Shown here one piece after another: positions 42,667-52,001 of a stretch of 64,000 nt of DNA. The translations under genes were made by a program, and so were the position numbers. Numbering within the stretch: the stretch's first letter is position 1; the number at the start of each line of letters is the position of its first letter. The stretch comes from Sporolactobacillus kofuensis (GTDB taxonomy: Bacteria > Bacillota > Bacilli > Bacillales > Sporolactobacillaceae): positions 343,670 to 407,669 of the forward strand of contig NZ_JBHSTQ010000001.1 in assembly GCF_042660205.1 (NCBI RefSeq), written 5' to 3'. The notes under the pieces were generated by a model, which saw nothing but the letters and a program-made list of their open reading frames with translations, did not search any database and was not told the DNA's origin.

Positions 42667-45054
42667 TCATAGTTTCATTCGTTTCAAGCGCAAACTATTT
42701 GCGACGACGGAAACTGAACTGAATGCCATCGCAGCACCTGCAACCCACGGTGCAAGTAAACCCAGCGCAGCGATTGGAATGCCAACTGCGTTATAAATGA
42801 GTGCCCAAAATAAGTTTTGACGAATGTTATGCATCGTTTTCTTACTTACGTCCAGCGCTTTGGCAACATGTGTCAGTTCTCCACCGACTAATGTGATATC
42901 CGCGGCTTCAATCGCGACATCGGTCCCAGTGCCAATCGCCATACCGATATCTGCAACTGCCAATGCGGGCGCATCATTAATCCCATCGCCAACCATTGCT
43001 ACGCTCAAACCTTGTGCTTGAAGTTCACGTATCTTTTGTGCTTTTTCCTCCGGAAGTACTTCGGCTAAGACGTGATCAATACCCGCCTTCTCCGCAATGG
43101 CGTCTGCTGTGCGTGTATTATCACCAGTCAACATGTATACGCCAATTCCTCGTGCTTTTAGCGCTTTTATTGCAGCGATTGACGAATCTTTAATTGTATC
43201 TGCAACCGCAATGAGCGCCTGGAATTGACCGTCTATCGCGACAAACATCACTGTTTTTCCAGCAGACTCCAAACGAGATGCCTCATGAATTGCCATCTGA
43301 ATATTAATCGACTCTTGTTTCATCAGTCTTCGTGTTCCAATGGCTAATCTGTGATTCGCCACGGATGCGCTGATACCAGCACCAGTTTGCGCGTGAAAGT
43401 CATAGACCGCCGGTAAGTCATCATGCTCTGAAGATGCGACAATTGCTTTTGCCAAAGGATGCTCGCTCGCTTGTTCTGCTGCTGCCGTGAGGCGAAGGAC
43501 CTCGTCTCGTTGTAAATTTCCATAGAGCAAGAAGTCTGTTACTTCAGGCTTACCTTTAGTAATTGTTCCTGTTTTATCGAATACGATCGATTGCAGATTT
43601 TGTGTTGTTTCGAGGAACTCCCCACCTTTGAACAAGATCCCGTTCTCCGCAGCTTTGCCGGTTCCAACCATAATTGATGTAGGAGTTGCAAGCCCAAGCG
43701 CGCAAGGACAAGCAATAACCAGCACACTTATCGCTGCGGAAAGTGCCGTACCCCACTCTCCTGGGTGAATAGCAGCAATCCAAATTGTGAAAACAAAAAC
43801 TGCAATGACAATCACAATCGGTACAAAAATACCGGAAATTACATCAGCCAAACGCTGAATTGGGGCTTTTGATCCCTGAGCTTCCTCTACAATGCGAACA
43901 ATGCCTGCGAGTGCCGTATCTTTTCCGACTTTCTCAGCGCGCATTGAGAAGGCACCTGTCGTGTTCATCGTCGCACCAATCAGTTCATCTCCTGTACGCT
44001 TAACGACCGGTAACGACTCACCTGTAATCATCGATTCATCAACTGTAGATTCACCTTCAACAAGCATGCCGTCCACAGGAATTTTTTCACCCGGACGTAC
44101 TCTGAGTAAATCTCCAACTTGAACCTCATGAATCGGTACACGTTCTTCTCGCCCATTCACCATTCTTGTGGCTTCTTTTGCTTGAAGACCCATCAGCTCT
44201 GTTATTGCTGTTGTCGTCTGCCGTTTCGCTCTTGCTTCCATATATTTTCCAAGTAATACAAGTGTAATTAGAACCGCACTGGTCTCAAAATAAAGTTCTG
44301 GATGATGAAACCCATAAAATTGATAACGAATCGTTTCAAAAACACTGTAAAAGTATGCAGCACTGGTTCCGAGCGCAACCAAGACATCCATATTGGCACT
44401 CTTATTAAGTAGTGCACGGAACCCTCCATGGTAAAAAGACCAGCCAATATAAAATTGAACGATGCTCGCAAGAACGAGTTGCACCCATGGATTCATCAAG
44501 ATCATCGGCTGTGGTCCATAATAAAACGGAAGATGTGTCACCATCGTTAAGAGGAGCGGCAGAGCGAGTACTGAAGATAAAATGAGTTTATTACGTTTTT
44601 TTCTCAGTTCTCTATGCTTCACTTCACCTTGTTCATCCGCTTTAAGACGTGCCGTATAGCCGAGTTTGGACACTTTTTCAATAATTGCAGATTGATCTGT
44701 GAATCCAGGCTGATAGCGCACAGACGCGGATTCCGTTGCCAAGTTAACGACTGCATCGGTCACGCCGGGCATTCTGACTAGTCCTTTTTCAATCCGTGTC
44801 GCACACGCCGCGCAAGTCATACCGCTAATGTCTAAATCCACTTTTTCTTTGGAAACGCCGTAGCCAAGCTTTTCAATCTTTCCAGTAATTTCACTTGCTT
44901 TTACCACATGATCATCATAGTCAACTTTTGCTTTTTCAAGTGCCAAATTGACGTTTGCAGAGACGCCTTCCAGTTTATTTAATCCACGCTCGATACGATT
45001 GGCACATGCAGCACAGGTCATACCAGTAATGCCGATTTGCACGGTATTCTTCAT
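42667..45054 (-). CDS. copA: Copper-exporting P1B-type ATPase
   Basis: This 795-residue membrane ATPase expels Cu(I). It has two N-terminal metal-binding domains (GMTCAACANRIERGL and GMTCAACATRIEKGL), eight predicted helices with the CPC ion site in VIACPCALGLATPTS, the actuator loop ITGESLPV, the phosphorylation site FDKTGTITKG and the hinge MVGDGINDAPALA. The start has GAAGGAAGGG upstream. The gene is in the CsoR-controlled operon. Confidence 0.97.
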   Translation of the reverse strand: MKNTVQIGITGMTCAACANRIERGLNKLEGVSANVNLALEKAKVDYDDHVVKASEITGKIEKLGYGVSKEKVDLDISGMTCAACATRIEKGLVRMPGVTDAVVNLATESASVRYQPGFTDQSAIIEKVSKLGYTARLKADEQGEVKHRELRKKRNKLILSSVLALPLLLTMVTHLPFYYGPQPMILMNPWVQLVLASIVQFYIGWSFYHGGFRALLNKSANMDVLVALGTSAAYFYSVFETIRYQFYGFHHPELYFETSAVLITLVLLGKYMEARAKRQTTTAITELMGLQAKEATRMVNGREERVPIHEVQVGDLLRVRPGEKIPVDGMLVEGESTVDESMITGESLPVVKRTGDELIGATMNTTGAFSMRAEKVGKDTALAGIVRIVEEAQGSKAPIQRLADVISGIFVPIVIVIAVFVFTIWIAAIHPGEWGTALSAAISVLVIACPCALGLATPTSIMVGTGKAAENGILFKGGEFLETTQNLQSIVFDKTGTITKGKPEVTDFLLYGNLQRDEVLRLTAAAEQASEHPLAKAIVASSEHDDLPAVYDFHAQTGAGISASVANHRLAIGTRRLMKQESINIQMAIHEASRLESAGKTVMFVAIDGQFQALIAVADTIKDSSIAAIKALKARGIGVYMLTGDNTRTADAIAEKAGIDHVLAEVLPEEKAQKIRELQAQGLSVAMVGDGINDAPALAVADIGMAIGTGTDVAIEAADITLVGGELTHVAKALDVSKKTMHNIRQNLFWALIYNAVGIPIAALGLLAPWVAGAAMAFSSVSVVANSLRLKRMKL

Positions 45055-45078
45055 CTTAATACCCTTCCTTCTCAGTAC

Positions 45079-45429
45079 CTACTTAAACTGTTTGAATACC
45101 TGTAACAGTTCATTAATTTGTTCTTCGCCATGTCCCTCATCGATCGCTTTGGTCACGCATGATTTGGTGTGGCGCTCAAGGATTGAAAAGCCAAATTTTT
45201 CAAGAGCTGCCTTAACCGCTGATACTTGAATTAATATGTCAACACAATAACGATCGTCTTCAACCATTTTTGTAATCCCACGAATTTGTCCTTCAATGCG
45301 TTTTAACCGGTTCATGATCTTGCGTTTCTCATCAGAGGTACGCGGCACGAGCGGCATTCGATGTGTCGACTCTATGGACAAGTGTTCTGTTCCTTCTGCA
45401 CATGTGCATGATTTCTTTTCTTGATCCAT
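45079..45429 (-). CDS. csoR: Copper-sensing transcriptional repressor
   Basis: This 116-residue all-helical repressor of the CsoR/RcnR family has the Cu(I) ligands Cys in DRYCVDIL and His/Cys in ERHTKSCV, together with the W-x-Y pattern residues KRIEGQIRGI. Residues 1-30 add an unusual Cys/His-rich tail (KKSCTCAEGTEH). Cu(I) binding releases it from the operator at 45451-45473 and induces csoR-copA-copZ. The start has AGGGGGTGATC upstream. Confidence 0.96.
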   Translation of the reverse strand: MDQEKKSCTCAEGTEHLSIESTHRMPLVPRTSDEKRKIMNRLKRIEGQIRGITKMVEDDRYCVDILIQVSAVKAALEKFGFSILERHTKSCVTKAIDEGHGEEQINELLQVFKQFK

Positions 45430-45450
45430 AAGATCACCCCCTCATCATTA

Positions 45451-45479
45451 ATTATACCCATAGGGGGTATAATATTCAA
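45451..45479 (-). promoter_or_regulatory. csoR promoter overlapped by CsoR operator
   Basis: Minus strand TTGAAT (45479-45474), a 17-base spacer and TATAAT (45456-45451) form the promoter. The palindrome ATTATACCC...GGGGGTATAAT (45451-45473) covers the spacer and the -10 box and matches the TACCC/GGGTA form of known CsoR operators. Confidence 0.88.
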
Positions 45480-45527
45480 TGATTTACACTTCGATTAACT
45501 ATGAAAAACTGAAACCACCTATTTATT

Positions 45528-46030
45528 ACTTTGCATCAATTGCACTTCGATTGCTCGCTTTGCGCGGGCGCACCGCAAGCCTCCTCGAACAGGCATAAGT
45601 CTGCGGGGTCTCGCTGGTACGCTGATCCCGCTGGCGTCTCGCATCTTCGCTGTATTTTTAATCAAAAAAGTCTTCAACTTTAATAATTGGGCAAAAAACA
45701 TCCAGTTCTTATTTTGTATCAGTTATGCTCCGATTGCTCGCTTGCCGCGGGCGCACCGCAAGCCTCCTCGAACAGGCATAAGTCTGCGGGGTCTCGCTGG
45801 TACGCTGATCACGCTGGCGTCTCGCATCTTCGCTGTATTTTTAATCAAAAAAGTCTTCAACTTTCATTTTGAGAAAAAATGGACAAAAACACACTGCTCT
45901 TATCTTGTATCCATTGCACTTCGATTGCTCGCTTTGCGCGGGCGCACCGCGAGCTTCCTCGAACAGGCATAAGTCTGTGGGGTCTTGCTGGTACCTGATC
46001 ACGCTGGCGTCTCGCATCTTCGCTGTATTT
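45528..46030 (-). repeat. Tandem array of the intergenic repeat, three inverted copies
   Basis: The landmark AACAGGCATAAGTCTG begins at 45588, 45771 and 45962 (periods 183 and 191; the third copy has one changed base). Each copy is the reverse complement of the units at 18 kb. The first two share the AT-rich spacer (TTAATAATTGGGCAAAAAAC, ATCCAGTTCTTATTTTGTAT), while the third has lost it and is the most diverged. The array fills the space between the csoR promoter and the glpK terminator. Confidence 0.93.
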
Positions 46031-46059
46031 TTGTGCGAAAAACGTTATCTTGTTTTTAG

Positions 46060-46090
46060 AAAAGGTCCGGCAGATTACCGGACCTTTTTG
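46060..46090 (-). terminator. Terminator of glpK
   Basis: AAAAGGTCCGG pairs with CCGGACCTTTTT around CAGATTA; it lies just after the glpK stop and works on either strand. Confidence 0.85.
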
Positions 46091-46117
46091 TGCTCGTTTG
46101 CCTGAGCATCTATTGAT

Positions 46118-47608
46118 TTAATTGAATGTTCGTGCTGCTTTTACTGCTTTCTTCCAACCATTGTACAGGCGGTTACGAGAATTGTCTCCCATTGACACGT
46201 CAAATTTTCTTCCGATCTTCCAAATTGCTGATAACTCATTTTTATTCTTCCACAGACCAACTGCGAGACCAGCAAGGAAGGCTGCACCTAATGCTGTCGT
46301 TTCACTACTTGTCGGCCTTTCGACTTCTACCCCTAAGAGATCGCTTTGAAATTGCATAAGAAAATTATTCATTGAAGCCCCGCCATCAACACGCAATTTC
46401 TTCAACGTTAGCTCTGAATCTTCCTCCATAACACTTAAGACATCTTTTGTTTGGTACGCTAACGATTCAAGCGTTGCCCGAATAAAATGTTCCTTCGTCG
46501 TGCCTCTTGTAATACCGAAAACAGCACCACGAACATCCGGATCCCAATACGGAGTGCCGAGTCCGACGAAGGCAGGTACAACATAGACCCCTTCAGTTGA
46601 GGAAACTTTTTGTGCATAGGTCTCACTCTCCTTTGAATCGTGGAACAACTGCATGCCATCACGCAACCATTGAATGGCTGAACCGGCAACGAAGATGCTC
46701 CCTTCCAAAGCATAGGTTAGTTCACCATTCACTCCCCATGCAATCGTTGTTAACAATCCTTGCTTTGAATTGACCGCTTGGTTGCCTGTATTCATTAACA
46801 TAAAACAACCGGTTCCATACGTATTTTTCACCATGCCCTGCTCGAAACAGGCTTGTCCGAACAGCGCTGCTTGCTGATCACCAGCTATACCTGAAATAGG
46901 AATCTGCGCACTGAAGAAGTGGTCATCCATTGTTTTTGCATAGATCTCAGATGATGAGCGTACCTCAGGCATCATCGTCATTGGGATATCAAGAATCTCA
47001 AGTAATTCTTCATCCCACTTCAATTCACGGATGTTATACAAAAGTGTCCGCGAAGCGTTAGAGTAATCCGTAACATGTGCGGTTCCACCAGACAATTTCC
47101 AGACCAGCCACGTATCAATCGTTCCAAAAAGCAATTCACCTTTTCGAGCCTTCTCTCGCGCACCTTCCACATGATCCAAAATCCACTTAATTTTAGTTCC
47201 GGAAAAATAAGGATCTAATACCAATCCTGTTTTTGACCGAAAGAGATCTTCATAACCTGCGTTCTTTAATCCATTACAAATTGTTGCTGTCTGTCTTGAT
47301 TGCCAAACAATGGCGTTATAAATGGGCCGACCCGTAAATCGATCCCAAATCACTGTGGTCTCTCTCTGATTCGCAATGCCAATTGCTGCAACATCTTTTG
47401 AATCAACAGTGCCGGCAAGTAAGGATTCGGTTATTACCGATATGCTCGATTCCAAAATCTCATTGGCATCTTGTTCTACCCAGCCCGGCTGCGGAAAAAT
47501 CTGAGTAATCGTCTTCTGCGCACTATGTACGATCTTGCCGTATTCATCGAAAATCATTGAACGAACACTGGTTGTTCCTTCGTCCAATGCCAAAATATAT
47601 CTCCCCAT
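46118..47608 (-). CDS. glpK: Glycerol kinase
   Basis: This 496-residue FGGY-family kinase phosphorylates glycerol to glycerol-3-phosphate. The N-terminal LALDEGTTSVRSMIFD, the substrate-contact region NQRETTVIWD, GIAGDQQAALFGQACF and the C-terminal DGGASMNNFLMQFQSD are standard. ATG 47608 has AGAGGA seven bases upstream, so the longer open frame is not used. It stands alone: no glpF or glpD is near. A terminator-like hairpin in its leader suggests antitermination. Confidence 0.96.
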   Translation of the reverse strand: MGRYILALDEGTTSVRSMIFDEYGKIVHSAQKTITQIFPQPGWVEQDANEILESSISVITESLLAGTVDSKDVAAIGIANQRETTVIWDRFTGRPIYNAIVWQSRQTATICNGLKNAGYEDLFRSKTGLVLDPYFSGTKIKWILDHVEGAREKARKGELLFGTIDTWLVWKLSGGTAHVTDYSNASRTLLYNIRELKWDEELLEILDIPMTMMPEVRSSSEIYAKTMDDHFFSAQIPISGIAGDQQAALFGQACFEQGMVKNTYGTGCFMLMNTGNQAVNSKQGLLTTIAWGVNGELTYALEGSIFVAGSAIQWLRDGMQLFHDSKESETYAQKVSSTEGVYVVPAFVGLGTPYWDPDVRGAVFGITRGTTKEHFIRATLESLAYQTKDVLSVMEEDSELTLKKLRVDGGASMNNFLMQFQSDLLGVEVERPTSSETTALGAAFLAGLAVGLWKNKNELSAIWKIGRKFDVSMGDNSRNRLYNGWKKAVKAARTFN

Positions 47609-47742
47609 AACACAATCCTCTCTCATTAGATAATGCAGCAGACATAAACATATATTATACATCAATCACTAATTGATCCTAGAATAATTTGAAAAATACT
47701 TGGTTCATGAACAATAATCGTTAACTAGATTTTTTCCAATGC

Positions 47743-47811
47743 AAAAAAGCAGCAATAATCGCTGCTTTTTGCCGGATAAAGGAGGATGGAAGAGGGTTAG
47801 TCGCCATTATA
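47743..47811 (-). promoter_or_regulatory. Candidate glpK leader with attenuator hairpin
   Basis: Minus strand TATAAT at 47811-47806 could be a -10 box (the -35 is weak). It is followed by AAAAAGCAGC-gattatt-GCTGCTTTTTT (47770-47743), a terminator 135 bases before the glpK start. In B. subtilis GlpP controls glp genes by antitermination at a leader terminator (established); applying this here is inference. Confidence 0.45.
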
Positions 47812-48189
47812 CCGGTTTGGCTTATTATCCATTTGATACGGAGAGCGAATAAGCAAAGACACAGGCTCAAGCCCTTTAATACCGAAAATCACCAGTTTAG
47901 CGGTTGGTATCCATTCGTTAATGAACTCATCATCTTTAACGGGTCAATTGTTGGTGTACATTGACAGCGTTATTTAACTTTAAAAGATTGAGTTAATATG
48001 GTCCAACACAAGAAATACCTGAGATCTCTCATTCTGAGCCTGAATCCTGATCTGCTTTATCGCTCCCCGTAAAATGATCATAACCCGATCCTTGCTGAAT
48101 TGCAAAAAGGAATTTTTCATAATATAACGCTTACATCGAAGTGACCATTAATAATAGCCCTACAAAGAATTAGATTTTACTCAATTTTT
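47812..48189. other. Non-coding gap between glpK leader and SGNH gene
   Basis: About 380 bases in which I see no ORF with a ribosome site, no RNA gene and no repeat copy. A TTGACA (47957 region) lacks a matching -10 box. Confidence 0.4.
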
Positions 48190-48768
48190 TCACATTTTGT
48201 CCTTTTTTGTTTTTTTTTCAAATTGCTTCACCTGATTGATAAGAAGCAATGCGAACAAGTCATAGCCGCTCGATGAAAGATGAAGACCATCTTCTAGAAG
48301 AAGCTGCGAGAGATTATTGTGTTCACTCATTTGTCGATTAAGATCGACAAGCGCTACATTCATTGACCTAGCGATTTTGCGAACACTCGTTGCGTACTGA
48401 TTAATGCATGTATTTTTTCTTTTCCCCTCTTGTTTCATTTCGATCACCGGCGGTGGCGTAACCAAAAGGCAACGATTGGGGTGAATTCGCTCGATAAAAG
48501 TAATTAAATTCTCCTGAAATTCCTCCACGGGAATGCCTTTATGGAATGAGGCATCGTTTGACCCAAATAAAATGATGGTCATCCTCGAGGATGCAATCGG
48601 TAATTTTTGAAGACGATGACGTGCCTGTCGTGTCGTCTCACCAGGAACTCCTGCATTAACGACCCGACAATTCAGTCCTTGTTCCAAACGCTCGGTCAAT
48701 GCTCGTGTTTCCTGGGTACCGTTCCACCCTGCTGTTATACTATCACCGAAACAAATGATTTGCTGCAT
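48190..48768 (-). CDS. SGNH/GDSL-family hydrolase
   Basis: This 192-residue protein has the SGNH blocks: block I ICFGDSITAGW (nucleophile Ser), block II VVNAGVPGETT, block III FGSNDASF and block V DGLHLSSSGYDLF with the Asp-x-x-His. No signal peptide is evident, so it is a cytosolic lipase or esterase of unknown substrate. I place the start at ATG 48768 (MQQIICFGDS); an upstream ATG abuts the AGGAG. Spacing from AGGAG to the chosen ATG is long (12 bases), so the start is uncertain. Confidence 0.85.
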   Translation of the reverse strand: MQQIICFGDSITAGWNGTQETRALTERLEQGLNCRVVNAGVPGETTRQARHRLQKLPIASSRMTIILFGSNDASFHKGIPVEEFQENLITFIERIHPNRCLLVTPPPVIEMKQEGKRKNTCINQYATSVRKIARSMNVALVDLNRQMSEHNNLSQLLLEDGLHLSSSGYDLFALLLINQVKQFEKKTKKDKM

Positions 48769-48860
48769 GAAAAAAGGCATCTCCTTAATTATTTGGCCAT
48801 GAACGTTATTTATCAAAAGGGATCAGCGTTGACCTTTGCTTATCTATTTCGATACACTTG

Positions 48861-48875
48861 GAGTAGTAGCTACTC
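48861..48875. repeat. Palindrome upstream of khtTU
   Basis: GAGTAG-TAG-CTACTC, perfect six-base arms, 130 bases before khtT. It could be an operator; the regulator is unknown. Confidence 0.4.
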
Positions 48876-49004
48876 TTACTTATCACATAAACCCTTATGG
48901 CTTCATTTCCAGTCTACTGCGCATACTTAGATACAGAGGATAATGAAGCTCATTTTGTAACCCTTTTCTTCTCTCAATAATAGTACCACGAAAGGAGCAA
49001 ATAA

Positions 49005-49505
49005 ATGAATATCAAGGAAACGGATTTGCCTGGAATCGGTAAAAAATTCGTGTTAACAACGCGTGATGATGAGCAAGTAGTCGTCATTATTCACGACGAC
49101 GGACGGAGAGATGTCTATCATTATGACATGAGTGATCCGGATGAATGCATCTCATCCGTTAGTTTTACCGACTCAGAAGCTCGTCAATTCGCATCCATAC
49201 TCGGTGGGCTGACTTATAAACCGAAAGCAATGGAAAGTGTGGAAGTTGCATTAAATGACTTAATCATTGACTGGTATAAAGTACTCACGGATACACCTAT
49301 TGTCGGGAAAACCATTGGTGAAGTCGGCATGCGACAAAATTATAAGATTAATGTCATTGGCATCATTCGTAAAGACCAAACCAAACAATTAAATCCAGGT
49401 GTCGATTCCAAGTTTCTCGTTGGCGATACAATTGTTGTTTCCGGTGAACGTGTCCATTTAAAACGTGCATTCAGCGAACTTTTTTCACGGGGAAAGGAGG
49501 AATAA
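49005..49505 (+). CDS. khtT: K+/H+ antiporter regulatory subunit KhtT
   Basis: This 166-residue cytosolic protein ends in a RCK-C (TrkA-C) domain (PIVGKTIGEVGMRQNYKINVIG...FLVGDTIVVSGER, about 93-155) after an N-terminal domain. In B. subtilis KhtT gates the KhtU antiporter and senses c-di-AMP and pH (established). GAAAGGAG precedes the ATG. Its stop codon directly abuts the khtU start with a shared ribosome site (AAAGGAGG). The khtS gene of B. subtilis is not found upstream. Confidence 0.9.
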   Translation: MNIKETDLPGIGKKFVLTTRDDEQVVVIIHDDGRRDVYHYDMSDPDECISSVSFTDSEARQFASILGGLTYKPKAMESVEVALNDLIIDWYKVLTDTPIVGKTIGEVGMRQNYKINVIGIIRKDQTKQLNPGVDSKFLVGDTIVVSGERVHLKRAFSELFSRGKEE

Positions 49506-50735
49506 ATGGATCATCTCGTCTTTGAAGTTGGTACCGCTCTTGTCCTTGTTGCACTTGCGGCATTGATCGCAAATAGACTCAATTTTTCAATTATTCCATT
49601 TCTCATCCTCGTCGGAATGATTGTCGGTCCCCATGCACCACAATTTGGCGTCATTAACCTTAAATTTATCCACAGTGCTGAGCTGATTCATTTTCTCGGA
49701 CGGATCGGCATTTTGTTTTTACTTTTCTACCTTGGTCTTGAATTTTCAACGAGCAAATTGATTCGCTCCGGAAAATCAATACTGGTCGGCGGTTCCATTT
49801 ATATCGGTATTAACTTAACGATTGGCCTTCTCTATCCCATTCTCCTTGGTTTTCCAATAAAGGAAACATTAATCATTGCGGGCATCATTACCGTTTCTTC
49901 AAGTGCGATTGTTGCCAAAGTTCTTGTTGATCTTAGGCGAACCGGAAATGCCGAAACTGAGTTGATCCTGGGCATTATCATGTTCGAAGATATTTTTCTC
50001 GCTGTCTATCTTTCCGCGGTATCCGGATTTGTCCTGGGTAAGGCACAGTCACTCATCGGTACACTGCTCTCGATTGCACTCTCTCTTGGCTATATGTTAC
50101 TTTTTTTCATTATTGCACGAAAAGCAGCACCAATCTTGAACAAATTGTTGAAAATCAAGTCCGATGAAGTATTTATCATTGTCATTTTCGCAACACTCTT
50201 CTTCATCGCCGGTTTTTCTGAAACCATTCACGTTGCAGAAGCTATTGGCGCATTGCTCTTGGGTCTAGTCTTTTCTGAAACGGATCAAGCAGAACGGATG
50301 GAGCATTTGGTCATTCCCTTTAGAAATTTCTTTGGTGCCATTTTCTTTTTCAGTTTCGGCTTAAGTATCGACCCAACGAAGCTTGGTGGTGCCTTATGGA
50401 TGACCTTAGGTGCTGTACTTGTCACCATCATTGGAAATTTCGTTGCAGGTCTTGTTGCCGGAAAGTTCGCCGGTCTCTCCTATAAATCATCAACGAATAT
50501 CGGATTGACGATCGTTTCACGCGGTGAGTTTTCGATCATTATGGCAAATTTGGGGATAGCCGGCGGTCTGATGCCGATATTACAGCCTTTCTCTGCACTG
50601 TACGTGCTGATCCTTGCTATACTTGGCCCAATTTTAACCAAAGAATCCAAGCGTATTTTTCAAATCTTAAATAGTCTTTTTAAGTGGCAAAAAGATACAT
50701 CGACCATCGGACGCCAAACAAAGTCCCGCCGCTAA
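49506..50735 (+). CDS. khtU: K+/H+ antiporter KhtU (CPA2 family)
   Basis: This 409-residue membrane protein has about 12-13 predicted helices of the monovalent cation:proton antiporter-2 family. Typical CPA2 segments are LLFYLGLEFSTSKLIRSGKS, ITVSSSAIVAKVL and FFSFGLSIDP. It exports K+ in exchange for protons and works with KhtT. Length matches B. subtilis YhaU (about 408). Confidence 0.92.
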   Translation: MDHLVFEVGTALVLVALAALIANRLNFSIIPFLILVGMIVGPHAPQFGVINLKFIHSAELIHFLGRIGILFLLFYLGLEFSTSKLIRSGKSILVGGSIYIGINLTIGLLYPILLGFPIKETLIIAGIITVSSSAIVAKVLVDLRRTGNAETELILGIIMFEDIFLAVYLSAVSGFVLGKAQSLIGTLLSIALSLGYMLLFFIIARKAAPILNKLLKIKSDEVFIIVIFATLFFIAGFSETIHVAEAIGALLLGLVFSETDQAERMEHLVIPFRNFFGAIFFFSFGLSIDPTKLGGALWMTLGAVLVTIIGNFVAGLVAGKFAGLSYKSSTNIGLTIVSRGEFSIIMANLGIAGGLMPILQPFSALYVLILAILGPILTKESKRIFQILNSLFKWQKDTSTIGRQTKSRR

Positions 50736-50820
50736 CAGACAACGCTATTTACTCTGCCTTCACAAAAAGATGTTGACAACCATTGTTCTCTTTTATTCAA
50801 ACACGCTCATGCCGAATCTT

Positions 50821-50850
50821 TTGATTCTTCTCGTTTATTTTATTTATAAT
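50821..50850 (+). promoter_or_regulatory. Promoter of the aldo/keto reductase gene
   Basis: TTGATT (50821-50826), 18-base spacer, TATAAT (50845-50850), 36 bases before the start codon. Confidence 0.65.
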
Positions 50851-50885
50851 AAATAAGAATAAGAATTCATTCAGAGAGGCGATCT

Positions 50886-51884
50886 ATGTTGGAAAGAACA
50901 AAAATTCAAGGTCTGACGATACAACCAACTCGAGTAGCTCTCGGCACATGGGCAATTGGAGGCTGGATGTGGGGAGGATCCAATGATCAAGAATCGATAC
51001 GTACGATTCACGAAGCGCTTGATCAGGGGATCAATACCATTGATACTGCCCCAGCCTATGGACAGGGACATGCCGAATCCATCGTTGGCGAAGCGCTTAA
51101 ACAATATGGACACAGAGATCAAGTTGTTCTCGCAACAAAAGTAGGTCTCGACTGGATCGGCCAAGATGTGTTTCGTAATGGTTCAAAGCAACGAATCATT
51201 AAGGAAGTGGACGATTCACTGAAACGACTTCAAACGGATTATATTGATATTTATCAAGTACATTGGCCTGATCCACTGGTGCCTATCGAAGAAACTGCTG
51301 AAGCAATGGGCACCTTGTATAAGCAAGGGAAAATCAAAGCAATTGGTGTCAGCAATTTCACTGTCCAACAGTTGAAAGACTTTATCCGAGTTGCGCCTAT
51401 TCATACCGTACAGCCTCCTTATAATCTCTTTGAACGTGACATTGAGGACGATCTATTACCCTTTGCAAAAGAACATCATATCGTTGCACTTTGTTACGGC
51501 AGCCTTTGTCGTGGTCTTCTTGGTGGTACGATGACCGCCGACCGCAAATTTACTGGTGACGATCTGCGCTTATCGGATCCAAAGTTTCAAGCACCACATT
51601 TTTCACATTATCTTGCTGCAGTTCAAGAATTGGAGAAACTTGCGAAGGAACGTTATGGTAAATCAATTCGCGCCTTGGCCGTACGCTGGATCCTTGACAA
51701 AACAGAAAACGGAATAGCCTTGTGGGGCGCTCGTCATCCAGCTCAGATTTCAGATGTATCAGAAATTGACGGTTTTCATCTTGACCAACAGACATTATCA
51801 GAAATTGATCACTTATTGTTAAGGCATATTCCTCACTCAATTGGTACTGAATTCATGGCGCCGCCGGTACGTGATCATGCATAA
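50886..51884 (+). CDS. Aldo/keto reductase
   Basis: This 332-residue NADPH-dependent oxidoreductase has an (alpha/beta)8 barrel. The catalytic tetrad is visible: Asp in NTIDTAPAYG, Tyr in the same block, Lys in VLATKVGLDW and His in YQVHWPDPL. The cofactor segment GVSNFTVQQLKDF and the C-terminal WGARHPAQISD follow. Its closest recall is the IolS/YhdN group, but the substrate is unknown. AGAGGCG precedes the ATG. It is monocistronic. Confidence 0.9.
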   Translation: MLERTKIQGLTIQPTRVALGTWAIGGWMWGGSNDQESIRTIHEALDQGINTIDTAPAYGQGHAESIVGEALKQYGHRDQVVLATKVGLDWIGQDVFRNGSKQRIIKEVDDSLKRLQTDYIDIYQVHWPDPLVPIEETAEAMGTLYKQGKIKAIGVSNFTVQQLKDFIRVAPIHTVQPPYNLFERDIEDDLLPFAKEHHIVALCYGSLCRGLLGGTMTADRKFTGDDLRLSDPKFQAPHFSHYLAAVQELEKLAKERYGKSIRALAVRWILDKTENGIALWGARHPAQISDVSEIDGFHLDQQTLSEIDHLLLRHIPHSIGTEFMAPPVRDHA

Positions 51885-52001
51885 CGTTTATCCTAGTTAA
51901 CCTATTTCCTAATGTATTATCCGGCGTTCTTCTTATACAGTTGCCGGACTACATATAGTCTGACTATGTACGAGTAGAACACATAAAGAGGTGGCTCCAC
52001 A

